In this document: positions 1-8,325 of the stretch, one piece after another
Layout: the number at the start of each line of letters is the position of its first letter
Position numbering within the stretch: the first letter of the stretch is position 1
Source: Opitutus sp. GAS368
Lineage (GTDB): Bacteria; Verrucomicrobiota; Verrucomicrobiia; Opitutales; Opitutaceae
Direction of reading: 5' to 3'
Assembly (NCBI GenBank): GCA_945903545.1
Contig: CAMDOO010000019.1
Span: 1 to 44,013 of the forward strand
Length of the DNA: 44,013 nucleotides
The notes under the pieces: model-generated
Database searches by the model: none
The model's input: the letters and a program-made list of their open reading frames with translations, nothing else
Told to the model about the DNA's origin: nothing
Position numbers and translations under genes: made by a program

Positions 1-1574
1 GGGGCTGCCGCCCCGCGCCCGGCGCCTGCCGCCGGGGCGGCTGCTGTCCCGGCCGCCGGAACCGCGGCGCCGGGAGCAGCGCCGCGTCCGGCGACGGGTC
101 CACCGCGAGCTGCGCCGGCCGCGCCACCGCGCGGGGCGGTGACGGCCACGAGGGGTGCCTTGCCCAGCATGGTGACGATGGACGTGCGGACATCGGCCGC
201 CTTCTTTTCCCAGTCAGCGGTCGAGGCGATCATGGAGTTGCCTGAACCAGCCAGCAGGTTGCCGGACTGCACCGGGTAGGACTTGAGGTCGATTTTCTCG
301 CCGTTCTTCCTGGCCCACTCGGCCTGGCTCCAGGGAAAGAGGAGCTTGTTGTCCCACTTCGCGGTGGAGCGGCCGAACTGGATGTCGAGCCAGTCGAGGT
401 AGGCCTCGACGTCGTTGGAGCCGTGGAAGCCGGGCACGCGGAGCAGGCCGATGCGGTCGGGCTGCTTGAGCAGGCTGTAGACCTTCAGGGCGGAATGGAA
501 GGTCTGCTCCTGCGCCCAGGTGTTCGCGACCTCGTCGTTGAGTCCGTATTCCATCAGGATGGCGCGCGGTGCCATCAGAGCGGCGAGCAGGTTGGCGTCG
601 ATCGGCAGCCGATCCTCCTTGCCGGAGAAGAAGCGCAGGCGCGGATGGAACCAGACCGGGAAGCTGCGGGTGGTGCTCTCCACGCCCTCGCCGGCGCCGT
701 ACTCGCCTGCAAGGCGCCACGGGACCGAGCCGCCGACGCCGGTGCTGCCGGCGATGACCGCGGCGATGCGGTCGTCCCACGCGCCGGCGATCATCGCCAT
801 CTTGCCCGTGCGGGAATAGCCGGTGACGGCGATCTTCGCCTTGTCGACCTGCGGCATGGTGAAGAGATAGTCGACCACGAGTTGGGTCTGCCAGGCGGTC
901 TGGCCCATGGAGTAGAAGTCATACTCGGGGTAGAGCTTCTGCAGCCCGAGGGGCGCCTCGTTGGGAATGTCGACGCTCTGGTTATAGGCGACGGCGATGT
1001 AACCGCGACGGAGCAGCGACGCCGGCGTGCCGCCCATCAGGACGGGGAACGGACCGTTCCCCTCGGGGACCGTGAGCGTGACCACGAGGGTGCGCTCGTT
1101 CTCGGCATTCGGACCGTAGCTGAGGGTGACCACGCGGGTGAAGTAACCCTCGCCCTTGGTCTCGGAGTCCACGGTCACCTTGTTGTACTTCGCCTGCGGC
1201 GGCATGGTGCCGATGTCGTACTTCTCAAAGAGCTGCTTAATCTCCGCCCGGCGGGCCGACCAGTCGGCGGCGTTCCTGACCGGCTTGCCGTTGAGGAAGG
1301 TCAACGGTTCCGGGAGGTGGTTGTTGCGAGGAAAGCTGTCCAAATCGGGCGGGATTTCCCCGGTCCGCTTCTGCCAGCCATCGAAGCCGGCGGGGGTCTG
1401 GGTCGTGACGCCGGTGTTGGCGTTGGTGCTGCTGGCGGGAACCGGGGGCAGGTTCTTGAGCAACCAGTCGAGGTGGGCACGGCGCTCCTGCTCGGTCATG
1501 GCGCGGGCCGATGAGGCGAGAGCGAGGAGGCCGACGATCAGAAAGGTGATCAGTCGGGTGGGTGACGTTCTCAT
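1..1574 (-). CDS. CE15-like secreted alpha/beta-hydrolase (putative glucuronoyl esterase), C-terminus cut by window edge
   Basis: The reading frame is open from an ATG at 1574 to the left edge, so the C-terminus is missing. The N-terminus is a signal peptide (hydrophobic LITFLIVGLLALASSARA, then mature protein). An alpha/beta-hydrolase fold follows. The nucleophile motif is GYSRTGK with Ser254, then a WRLAGEYGAGEG segment, FPVWFHPRLRFF, APRAILMEYGLNDEVANTW and PGFHGSND with the probable catalytic His384. This order resembles bacterial CE15 esterases, which cleave uronic-acid esters, although the classical GCSR motif reads GYSR here. From about residue 460 the chain becomes Ala/Gly/Pro/Arg-rich and stays so to the edge, like the tail of the GH31 protein upstream. 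It is the last visible gene of the minus-strand pectin arm. An acetyl- or methyl-esterase of another alpha/beta family is the main alternative. Confidence 0.7.
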   Translation of the reverse strand, partial: MRTSPTRLITFLIVGLLALASSARAMTEQERRAHLDWLLKNLPPVPASSTNANTGVTTQTPAGFDGWQKRTGEIPPDLDSFPRNNHLPEPLTFLNGKPVRNAADWSARRAEIKQLFEKYDIGTMPPQAKYNKVTVDSETKGEGYFTRVVTLSYGPNAENERTLVVTLTVPEGNGPFPVLMGGTPASLLRRGYIAVAYNQSVDIPNEAPLGLQKLYPEYDFYSMGQTAWQTQLVVDYLFTMPQVDKAKIAVTGYSRTGKMAMIAGAWDDRIAAVIAGSTGVGGSVPWRLAGEYGAGEGVESTTRSFPVWFHPRLRFFSGKEDRLPIDANLLAALMAPRAILMEYGLNDEVANTWAQEQTFHSALKVYSLLKQPDRIGLLRVPGFHGSNDVEAYLDWLDIQFGRSTAKWDNKLLFPWSQAEWARKNGEKIDLKSYPVQSGNLLAGSGNSMIASTADWEKKAADVRTSIVTMLGKAPLVAVTAPRGGAAGAARGGPVAGRGAAPGAAVPAAGTAAAPAAGAGRGAAA

Positions 1575-1614
1575 GGGGAGGGGGTTGGGGAGGGAGGCGG
1601 TAACGGTGGACCGT

Positions 1615-1646
1615 GGTAGGGCGGCGATTCCGCTCGCTGCGGCGGG
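1615..1646. repeat. Degenerate half copy of the GGTAGGGCG palindromic element
   Basis: The 98-bp gap between the CE12 and CE15-like genes starts its matching segment with GGTAGGGCGGCGATTCCGC. That is nearly the sequence of one arm of the full palindrome at 20249-20323 (arm GGTAGGGCGGCGACTCCGC when read from its 3' side). No matching second arm is visible, so this looks like a decayed or half copy. Confidence 0.5.
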
Positions 1647-1672
1647 CTTCAATCAGGCGGGCATCAAGGCGG

Positions 1673-2410
1673 TCAGGGCTTCAGCCACTGCTTGAGCGGC
1701 AGCTGGAGCCGAATGATTTCCTGGGCGGCGAGGGCGGCAACGCGCTCGGCACCGTAGGCGGAGTAATGGGTGTTGTCCTCGTAGGCTCCGGGCTGGCGGG
1801 TGTAGACCCCGGCGGGGATCCAGAGGTGCAGAAGCTTGGAGCCCTCGATGCCGTGGCCGATCTCCAGGGCCGTGGTGAGCTGGTTCAGCTCGAGGAGGGG
1901 GACCTTGGTTTCAACGGCGACGGCGCGCAGGGCCTCGGGATAATCGCCGTGCGAGTTGATCAGGTGCCCGTTGGCATCCCAGGCGCGCCGCGCGCAGGGC
2001 GTGGCGAGGAGGGGGTTGGCGCCCTTGGCCCGGACCTCGGTGACGAAGCGCCGGAGGTTGTCCTGAAACTCGCCGCGGGCGTTGGGGAAGATCTTCTCGT
2101 CGTTATGCGCGAACTGGATGATGACCCAGTCGCCCGGCTCGAGGGCGTCCACCAGCTTCTGCCAGCGGTTCTCCGTGAGGAAGCTGCGCGTGCTTTTGCC
2201 GTTGGCGGCATGGTTCACGATCATCTTCGGCTCCGAGAAAAACTTCGGGAAGAGCTGACCCCAGCCGTGCTCCGGGTTGGCCGGTTCCGTCGGCTTGTCC
2301 GCCATCGTGGAATCGCCGGCCAGGTGGATCTTGGGGACGCGCGGGGCGTCCGCCGCAAAGGCGGCCGTCGCGAGGACGGCCGCGCCGAGCAGGGCGAGGA
2401 GCGTTTTCAT
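1673..2410 (-). CDS. Rhamnogalacturonan acetylesterase, CE12 (SGNH/GDSL hydrolase)
   Basis: This 245-aa protein has a signal peptide (MKTLLALLGAAVLATAAFA) followed by the SGNH blocks of family CE12. Block I is HLAGDSTMADKP with nucleophile Ser34, then NHAANGKSTRSF with the oxyanion Gly/Asn, FAHNDEK with the Asn, and EDNTHYSAYG with Asp212 and His215. CE12 enzymes remove acetyl groups from the galacturonate residues of rhamnogalacturonan I, so that lyases and hydrolases can act; here the enzyme would work in the periplasm or outside. Its ATG overlaps the TGA of the GH31 gene as ATGA, which suggests translational coupling. The length fits the family (about 230-260 aa) and all catalytic blocks are present. 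Confidence 0.92.
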   Translation of the reverse strand: MKTLLALLGAAVLATAAFAADAPRVPKIHLAGDSTMADKPTEPANPEHGWGQLFPKFFSEPKMIVNHAANGKSTRSFLTENRWQKLVDALEPGDWVIIQFAHNDEKIFPNARGEFQDNLRRFVTEVRAKGANPLLATPCARRAWDANGHLINSHGDYPEALRAVAVETKVPLLELNQLTTALEIGHGIEGSKLLHLWIPAGVYTRQPGAYEDNTHYSAYGAERVAALAAQEIIRLQLPLKQWLKP

Positions 2411-4716
2411 GGGGAAGGAGGGTTGACGGGTGCGTTGCCGCGACCGCCGCGTCCACCCGCGGGAGGAACGACACCGCCCCGTCCGCCGGCTGCGCCGCCC
2501 GCGGGAGGGACGATTCCGCCGGGGGCGGCCTGCGACGCTGCCGAAGCCGCGGGTGCCGGGAAGGGGCGCGCGGCGTTTTGGTTGAGGTTCGGGAACAGGC
2601 GCTTCACCTCGGCGTCGAGGGTCTTGAGGTCTGGGCGCTTGGCCGCGGCCTCGACGGATTCAGTCCACTCGCGGTTGAGGTCGCCAACGACCTTCGCCAC
2701 CGCGGCGCCATCGCGCACGAAGAGCGGGAGGTGGTGGAGCTCGGACTTCACGGTGATGGTCTGGCCGCCCTCGTGGACGATGCCCGGCTGCCAGGCGTCG
2801 CGCCACTTCGCGCCGGCCGGCAGGTAAACCTTCTGCTCGCGCTTGTCCTTTTCCCAAACGGGCGAGACCACGAGGTCGGGGCCGTACTGGAAGGTCCACC
2901 AGTTGGACCAGGCTTCCGGGGCCTTGGGATCGACGAGGAACAATGGCCGCACGATTGGCATGCCGGTGCGGGCCGCCAGCTGGCCTTGGGCGTAGCTGTA
3001 GTCGACCAGGCGCTCATGCAGGCGGGCGTAAAGGCGCCACGTGGCGATGACCGGGGCGTCGTAGCTCGGCGTGTGCGGCGCGGGCAGGTTCCAGAAGCCG
3101 AGGTTGCGGGTCGGGCCGACCTCCATAATCGGGTTGAAGGCGCTGAAAGCCAGCCAGCGGGCGTACATGTCGGAGTCCATCGACTGCTGGTTGTAGCCAC
3201 CGGTGTCGGCACCCCAGTTGGGATAGCCCATGACGGCCGAGCGCTGCAGCGCGATGATCGACGCGCGGAGGCCCAGGTGCGTGCCGCCGACGTCGCCGCC
3301 CCAGAACACGGCGTGCGCCGAGCTGCCGGTATAGGCACCGCGCGGCATGGAGACGAAGTCGTTGCCGCGGATCCTGCGGGCAACCTCGGCCACGGCGCGC
3401 GCGTAGTCGGCCACGTAGGTGTTGCGGTTCTCGCGGATGGACTTCCCGTCAAAACGCTTGGCGTTGGCAGTCGTGGGGGTGTTCCCCTCGGGGATGTTTT
3501 CCTCGCCGCGGTCGAGCTTGAAGCCGGCGACGCCGAGCTTGAGCAGCTTCTCCACGCCCGACTGCCAGTAGGCCTTCGCCTCCGGCTTGGAGAGATCCAC
3601 CATCGGGTAGTTGTTGGCGATGCCGGTCGCGTTGGTGGGCTTGGTCTGGCTGGGGAGATCGTAGCCCTTGGCGAGCGCCTCGCGCATCATGTTGCCTTGG
3701 AAAAACGGTCCGATCCAGAGCATCGACTTGATATCCTGGCTCTCGAGCCACTTCACCTGCTCCGCAAAATTCGGCAGCCGGCGGCCGTCCACCTCGAAGT
3801 CGTCCCAGCCCAGCGGGCCGGGCGACCAGGGGCGGTCGATCCAGTAGACACCGGTTGGGATGCCGTAGGCGCGCATCATCAGGATGTCCTCGAGGACCTC
3901 GGAGTTGAACGGGGCGGTCACGGGCGTGCCGTCGTAGTAGGCGACGCGGTTGGTGTGCTCATCGCGCCAGCGCCACGGGCGGTACATCCATTTCGGCGGG
4001 AGGATCGGCGGGCCGGCCTTGAGCGCGTGGGCCTGGACGATCTCGGCCGGGGTGGCGGCCGTGAAGACCGTGAAGCCGAGGGCGGGACCTTCGAAGGTCA
4101 CGCCGACGCGGGCCTTGTCCGCTGCGGCGAAGTCATAGGCGCCGGGCCAGTCGGTCTGGACGAAGAGGCCGTAGCCCTTCGAGGAAACGTAGAACGGCGC
4201 GTACACCGAGGTGGTGGGCTTCACGAGCATGTCCACCTTCTGGCCGCGCAGGTCCATCGCCTGGGTGATATTCGGGGCCCAGGAGGCCTGCTGCGGGCCG
4301 TCGACGACGCGCTCCATCAGGCCGGTGTAATACTCGTCGGGGGCGGACTCGACGGAGAAGCCCCACTTGGTGATGCCCGCGGCGGGCACGGCGGCGAGGC
4401 TGACAGTGTAGTTCTGCCGGGCGTCGGGCGTGACCGTGACGGTCACGGCGCGACCGTCGGGCATTGTCGCGCGGGCGACGAGGGTCCGGCCCTGGGCCGT
4501 GGCCGTGAGGTTGGCCGGCAACGAGGTGCGGCCTTGCGCGGTCTCGTAGAAGATGCCGTCAAGGCGCACGGCACCGGCGACGCCGGGAAGATTGAGCACG
4601 CTGCGGCCGCCGGCGCTTTCCAGCGAGGGCGAGGGCAACGGGGCGACAGCGACGCAGCCGGCGAGCAGGGCCAGGGTGATCAGGCCGGTCCAGAGACCGG
4701 TTCGGGTAATGTTCAT
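2407..4716 (-). CDS. GH31 family alpha-glycosidase, lipoprotein
   Basis: This 769-aa protein starts with a lipoprotein signal (hydrophobic stretch ending LLAGC), so it is probably anchored in a membrane. An N-terminal beta-sandwich precedes the GH31 barrel. PPKWMYRPWRWRDEHTN and GIPTGVYWIDRPW lie at the barrel start. GFKLDRGEE carries the probable nucleophile Asp402, and WGGDVGGTHLG carries the probable acid/base Asp475. GYPNWGADTGGYN and FNPIMEVGP follow. GH31 includes alpha-glucosidases, alpha-xylosidases and alpha-galactosidases, and the sequence alone does not fix the substrate. The last 45 or so residues are a Gly/Pro/Ala/Arg-rich tail with repeated PPAGG and GGRGG units. It is coupled by ATGA to the acetylesterase gene, and the pectin context suggests a side-chain sugar as target. 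Confidence 0.9.
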   Translation of the reverse strand: MNITRTGLWTGLITLALLAGCVAVAPLPSPSLESAGGRSVLNLPGVAGAVRLDGIFYETAQGRTSLPANLTATAQGRTLVARATMPDGRAVTVTVTPDARQNYTVSLAAVPAAGITKWGFSVESAPDEYYTGLMERVVDGPQQASWAPNITQAMDLRGQKVDMLVKPTTSVYAPFYVSSKGYGLFVQTDWPGAYDFAAADKARVGVTFEGPALGFTVFTAATPAEIVQAHALKAGPPILPPKWMYRPWRWRDEHTNRVAYYDGTPVTAPFNSEVLEDILMMRAYGIPTGVYWIDRPWSPGPLGWDDFEVDGRRLPNFAEQVKWLESQDIKSMLWIGPFFQGNMMREALAKGYDLPSQTKPTNATGIANNYPMVDLSKPEAKAYWQSGVEKLLKLGVAGFKLDRGEENIPEGNTPTTANAKRFDGKSIRENRNTYVADYARAVAEVARRIRGNDFVSMPRGAYTGSSAHAVFWGGDVGGTHLGLRASIIALQRSAVMGYPNWGADTGGYNQQSMDSDMYARWLAFSAFNPIMEVGPTRNLGFWNLPAPHTPSYDAPVIATWRLYARLHERLVDYSYAQGQLAARTGMPIVRPLFLVDPKAPEAWSNWWTFQYGPDLVVSPVWEKDKREQKVYLPAGAKWRDAWQPGIVHEGGQTITVKSELHHLPLFVRDGAAVAKVVGDLNREWTESVEAAAKRPDLKTLDAEVKRLFPNLNQNAARPFPAPAASAASQAAPGGIVPPAGGAAGGRGGVVPPAGGRGGRGNAPVNPPSP

Positions 4717-4767
4717 GACGTCAGTGGGTGGGGTTAATGAAGGCGGGAACGGCCGAGGCTGCGGGCT

Positions 4768-5862
4768 TCAGCGGACGACGCGGGCGCCGCCGCCGGCGCA
4801 GGTCTTCTCGACCTCCTTGCGGGTGGCCATGGAGGTGTCGCCGGGCGTGGTGCTGGCGAGCGCGCCGTGGGCGGCGCCGTATTCGACGGCCTTTTGCGCG
4901 TCGTTGAACTCGAGGAAGCCGAACTGGAGGCCCGAGGCGAAGGAGTCGCCGCCGCCGACGCGGTCGAGGATCTCGAGGCCGGGGTACGGGCGGCTCTCGT
5001 GGAACTTGCCGGCGTGCCAGAGGATGGCGCTCCAGTCGTTCTTGGTGGCGGTGATGACGTGGCGCAGCGTGGTCGCGGCGACCTTGAAGTTGGGGAACTC
5101 CTGCACCGCGGTCTCGATCATGGCCTTGAAGGCGGCGGTCTCGATGTGGTCCAACTTCTCGGCGCCCTTGACGGCGAAGCCGAGGGAGGCGGTGAAGTCC
5201 TCCTCGTTGCCGATCATGACGTCGACGTACTTGGCGATCTCGCGGTTGACCTCCTGCGCCTTCTTGAGTCCGCCGATGGTCTTCCAGAGGGATGGCCGGT
5301 AGTTGAGGTCGTAGCTGACGATGGTGCCGTGCTTGTTCGCGGCCTTCACGGCCTCGACCGTGAGCTCCGCCGTGGACGCGGACAGCGCGGCGAAGATGCC
5401 GCCGGTGTGGAACCAGCGCACGCCGAGCTTCCCGAAGATGTGGTCCCAGTCGATGTCACCGGGCTTGAGCTGCGAGGCGGCGGTGTTGCCGCGGTCGGGA
5501 TTGCCGACCGCGCCCCGGATGCCGAAGCCGCGCTCGGTGAAGTTGAGGCCGTTGCGGACGGTGCGGCCGATGCCGTCGTCCTCGCGCCACTGGATGAAGT
5601 CCGTCGCGACGCCGCCCTGCATGATAAAGTCCTCGATCAGGTGGCCGACCTCGTTGTCGACGAAGGCGGTCACGACGGCCGTCTTCAGGCCGAAGCACTT
5701 CCGGAGGCCGCGGGAGGTGTTGTACTCGCCGCCGCCCTCCCAGGCCTTGAACTCGCGGGCGGTGCGGATGCGGCCCTCGCCGGGATCGAGGCGGAGCATG
5801 ACCTCCCCGAGGGAAATCTGGTCAAAGGCGCAGGACTGGGAAGGTTTGATGGACAGGCTCAT
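4768..5862 (-). CDS. kdgK: 2-keto-3-deoxygluconate kinase (PfkB family)
   Basis: This 364-aa PfkB-family sugar kinase is expected to phosphorylate 2-keto-3-deoxygluconate to KDPG in the cytoplasm. Visible features are SLGEVMLRLDPGEGRIRTA at the N-terminus, GGGEYNTSRGLRKCFG (the substrate-binding glycine-rich loop), YDLNYRPSLW (typical of KdgK-like enzymes) and the PfkB signature DRVGGGDSFASG with the catalytic-base Asp. I chose the ATG at 5862. The frame stays open to 5946, but those extra 28 residues are proline-rich and encoded by a repetitive spacer. KDG is the shared product of the KduI/KduD route and the UxaC route encoded on the other arm, and KDPG is the substrate of the aldolase at 13.6-14.2 kb. 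Another keto-sugar kinase specificity is possible but less likely here. Confidence 0.85.
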   Translation of the reverse strand: MSLSIKPSQSCAFDQISLGEVMLRLDPGEGRIRTAREFKAWEGGGEYNTSRGLRKCFGLKTAVVTAFVDNEVGHLIEDFIMQGGVATDFIQWREDDGIGRTVRNGLNFTERGFGIRGAVGNPDRGNTAASQLKPGDIDWDHIFGKLGVRWFHTGGIFAALSASTAELTVEAVKAANKHGTIVSYDLNYRPSLWKTIGGLKKAQEVNREIAKYVDVMIGNEEDFTASLGFAVKGAEKLDHIETAAFKAMIETAVQEFPNFKVAATTLRHVITATKNDWSAILWHAGKFHESRPYPGLEILDRVGGGDSFASGLQFGFLEFNDAQKAVEYGAAHGALASTTPGDTSMATRKEVEKTCAGGGARVVR

Positions 5863-5882
5863 GGAAGGGAAATGGGGTTTGG

Positions 5883-6006
5883 TTGGAACGCGGAGGGCGC
5901 GGAGGGAATCGGGAGGTGGCGGAGGAGAAGGCGGGGTTCGGAGCAATCCTTGTAGGTTGGCCTCAGTGTCCTCGGTTTTTTCTCCTCAGTGTCCTCCGTG
6001 TTCCGG
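5883..6006. repeat. Short direct repeats in the kdgK-LDH2 spacer
   Basis: The spacer contains GCGGAGGGCGCGGAGGG at 5890-5907 and two exact copies of CCTCAGTGTCCTC at 5961-5973 and 5984-5996, 23 bp apart around a run of T. These are purine-rich on one strand, of the CACGGAGGACAC type. They resemble the short-period arrays at 30.74, 31.33 and 39.45 kb. The spacer interrupts an otherwise co-directional gene set. Confidence 0.7.
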
Positions 6007-6012
6007 TTTGGT

Positions 6013-7110
6013 TTATTCGGCGACCTTGAGGTCGCTGAGTTTCCAGGCGCGTTTGCGGGCCTCGGCCGCGATCTCGTTGAAGGCGGCGATCTCGGCCTCG
6101 GAGAAAAGGAGGCCGCCGTTCCTGGCGCAGCGGGCGGCGGCCTGGGCCTCGAGCTGGCCGGGGAGCATGCAGGCCTCGTTGCCGTGGCCGAGAATGTCGG
6201 CGATCACGGCCTTCACGTTCTCGGATTGGTTGCGGCCCCGGGCGAAGGCCCCGGCGTTCATGGCCTCGGGTTTCCAGACCTGGAAGAAGAAGGTGCACGT
6301 TCCCTTCTCGCCCGTGGGCACCTGGTCCCAGCGGTTGCGGATGGTGGGCAGCGAGCCGCCGATGAAGGCGCCGACGATCTCGTCGATCAGGGCCAGGCCG
6401 TAGCCCTTGTGCGCGCCGAAGGGCACGAGGAACTTGGCCTGGTTCGGGTCGGTGGTGGGCTGGCCCTGGGCGTCGACCGCCGCATTGGGTGGGAGCTGCT
6501 TGCCCTCGCGGGCGAGCTGCTGGACCCGGCCCATCGCGACGACGGAGGTGGCCCAGTCGATCACGATCGGGTAGCCGACCGCTGCCGTCGTCGGGAAACC
6601 CCACGAATGGGGATTGGTGCCGAGGGTGGGGGACTTGCCGCCGAAGGGTACCACCTCGGCCAGGGCAGCGGTGCAATTGGTATATGCAATGTAACCGCGC
6701 TTCGCGGCATCCATCACGTAGCCGCCGCCCCAGAGGTAGTGAAAGGCGTTGTCGACCGAGACCATGCCGACGCCGTACTTGTCGGCCAGTTTGATGGCGG
6801 CCTCGATCGCGGCATAGCCCGTCGCTTGTCCAAGCTTGCGGTTGGCGTTCCAGACCTGGGCCGCGCGATAAGGCACGGGCACCTTCTCAATCTTTGCCTG
6901 CGGCACGCAGCCCTGCGCACCGGAGCCGAAGAGGTGGTCGAGGTGCAGGGCCTTGAGGGCATTATGCGTGCGGATGCCGTGGCGCGTGGCCTCGGCGCAG
7001 AAGCGCGCACCGGCGGCGGCCTCCTGGCCGGAGTAACCGCGTTTTTTGTACGCGGCGGTGACGAGCGCGTTGTGCTGTTCCTCGGGAACGACGTAGAAGG
7101 TTTCGGACAT
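6013..7110 (-). CDS. LDH2/malate dehydrogenase-family NAD(P)-dependent oxidoreductase
   Basis: This 365-aa protein belongs to the LDH2 (malate/L-lactate dehydrogenase, YlbC/YiaK) family, which reduces or oxidises 2-keto / 2-hydroxy acids with NAD(P)H and is unrelated to classical LDH. Recognisable parts are ATRHGIRTHN near the N-terminus, SVDNAFHYLWGGGYV with the probable catalytic His, GTNPHSWGFPT, VIDWATSVVAMGR, and FGAHKGYGLALIDEIVGAFIGG. The frame is open to 7185, but the first 25 residues come from a repeat (7121-7210), so the start is placed at the ATG at 7110 (MSETFYVVPEE). It sits between the KDG kinase and a D-2-hydroxyacid dehydrogenase. The substrate is unknown; a sugar-derived keto-acid, as in YiaK (2,3-diketo-L-gulonate reductase), is a reasonable guess. 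Confidence 0.85.
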   Translation of the reverse strand: MSETFYVVPEEQHNALVTAAYKKRGYSGQEAAAGARFCAEATRHGIRTHNALKALHLDHLFGSGAQGCVPQAKIEKVPVPYRAAQVWNANRKLGQATGYAAIEAAIKLADKYGVGMVSVDNAFHYLWGGGYVMDAAKRGYIAYTNCTAALAEVVPFGGKSPTLGTNPHSWGFPTTAAVGYPIVIDWATSVVAMGRVQQLAREGKQLPPNAAVDAQGQPTTDPNQAKFLVPFGAHKGYGLALIDEIVGAFIGGSLPTIRNRWDQVPTGEKGTCTFFFQVWKPEAMNAGAFARGRNQSENVKAVIADILGHGNEACMLPGQLEAQAAARCARNGGLLFSEAEIAAFNEIAAEARKRAWKLSDLKVAE

Positions 7111-7120
7111 TTTATCTGGG

Positions 7121-7210
7121 TTGAAGGTTGAGAGGTGAAAGTTGAAAGCCGGAAGGCGGAGAGGTCGGTGGGATCGGTCCTTCAACTTTCATCTTGGGGC
7201 TTTCAACGCG
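7121..7210. repeat. Inverted GTTGAAAG-type repeat
   Basis: The left arm contains TTGAAGGTTGAGAGGTGAAA then GTTGAAAGCC. The right arm (TCCTTCAACTTTCATCTTGG, then GGCTTTCAACGCG) is its imperfect reverse complement. The repeat fills nearly the whole gap between two dehydrogenase genes and could form a long imperfect hairpin in the transcript. Confidence 0.65.
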
Positions 7211-7218
7211 TGTGGTCG

Positions 7219-8199
7219 TCAGACCACGCGCCGGACGGGCACCTCGGGATTGACCTGGGCGAGGGGTTGCTCGCCCTTGAGGGCGAGGATGAGGTTGGTC
7301 ACGGCCGCAGTGGCCTGACGCGCGACGCTCTCGGAGGTGCGCGAGCCGATGTGCGGGGTGATGACGCAGTTCGGGAGCTTGAGCAGCGGGTGGTCCGCCG
7401 GCGGCGGTTCCTGGTCGAGGACGTCGGCCCCGTAGCCGGCGACGCGGCCGGACTTGAGCGCGGTGACGAGGTCGGCGGTCACGACCATCTCGCCGCGGGC
7501 GCAATTGAGGATGATGACGCCCTGCTTCATCAGCGCGAGGGACCGGGCGCCGATCAGGCCGCGGGTCTCGGGGGTCAGCTTGGTGTGGAGCGAGACGATG
7601 TCAGCCTGGGCAAAGAGTGCGTCGGTCGTGGCGGCGCGGGTGATCCCGTGGGTGGCGGCGAAGGCGTCATCCCAGTGGTGGCCGAAGCCGATGACGTTCA
7701 TGCCGAAGGCGCGGGCGCGGATGGCGACCTCCTGGCCAATGCGGCCCAAGCCGACGAGTCCGATGGTCTTGCCGTAGAGCTCGTGGCCGGTCTGGCGCTT
7801 CCAGCCGCCGGCGCGGGTGGAGTCGGTGTGGAAGAGCAGGTGCTTTTGCAGGGAGAGGAGCAGCAGGAACGTGTGCTCGGCCACGGTGGTGTGGTTCACT
7901 CCGGGGGTGAAGAGCAGGGGGATGCCCAAGGCGGTGCAGGCCTGCACGTCGATTTTGTCCACGCCAATGCCGTACTTGCTGATGACCTGCAGGCGGGGCC
8001 GGGCCTTTTCCAGCACGCGGCGGGTGATCAGGTCGTCGCCGCAGATGTACGCGTCGATGTCCCCGACCAGGGCGAGGGTCGCCGCTTCGTCGAGCGGGCC
8101 GCGCGCGCGGATGATCTCCCAGCCGGTGCTGGCGAGCAGGTCCTGGTGGGGGCCCGGTGTGTCCTGGAACGAGGTGGTGGTGAGGAGGACGCGAAGCAT
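7219..8199 (-). CDS. D-isomer-specific 2-hydroxyacid dehydrogenase
   Basis: This 326-aa protein is a complete D-2-hydroxyacid dehydrogenase (phosphoglycerate dehydrogenase / glyoxylate-hydroxypyruvate reductase superfamily). It has the hinge SKYGIGVDKIDV, TPGVNHTTVAEHTFLLLLSL, the Rossmann motif GLVGLGRIGQEVA, ILNCARGEMV with the substrate-binding Arg, DVLDQEPPPADHPLL with the catalytic Glu, and TPHIGSRT with the catalytic His. The length is typical and there is no regulatory ACT domain, so it is unlikely to be the biosynthetic SerA. The context among Gfo/Idh oxidoreductases and a permease suggests a catabolic sugar-acid substrate. The exact reaction cannot be read from the sequence. Repeat-filled spacers flank it on both sides. 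Confidence 0.88.
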   Translation of the reverse strand: MLRVLLTTTSFQDTPGPHQDLLASTGWEIIRARGPLDEAATLALVGDIDAYICGDDLITRRVLEKARPRLQVISKYGIGVDKIDVQACTALGIPLLFTPGVNHTTVAEHTFLLLLSLQKHLLFHTDSTRAGGWKRQTGHELYGKTIGLVGLGRIGQEVAIRARAFGMNVIGFGHHWDDAFAATHGITRAATTDALFAQADIVSLHTKLTPETRGLIGARSLALMKQGVIILNCARGEMVVTADLVTALKSGRVAGYGADVLDQEPPPADHPLLKLPNCVITPHIGSRTSESVARQATAAVTNLILALKGEQPLAQVNPEVPVRRVV

Positions 8200-8210
8200 G
8201 GGATCAAAAT

Positions 8211-8307
8211 AATCGTTCTCGTTCTCTTACTCCTTCTCGTTCCCGGATCCTCCGGAGGTTGGATCGAACGATGAATCGGGAGAACGAGCAGGAGCACGAG
8301 AACGATT
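8211..8307. repeat. Inverted TTCTCGTTCTCG-type repeat
   Basis: The left arm begins AATCGTTCTCGTTCTC at 8211 and the right arm ends GCACGAGAACGATT at 8307. The arms are imperfect reverse complements over roughly 35 bases each, with a CCTCCGGAGG palindrome at the centre. Within each arm CGTTCT/CTCGTT units recur about every six bases. The element occupies almost the whole spacer between the 2-hydroxyacid dehydrogenase and Gfo/Idh genes. Confidence 0.8.
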
Positions 8308-8325
8308 GAGTGCGGAGGAACCAGG

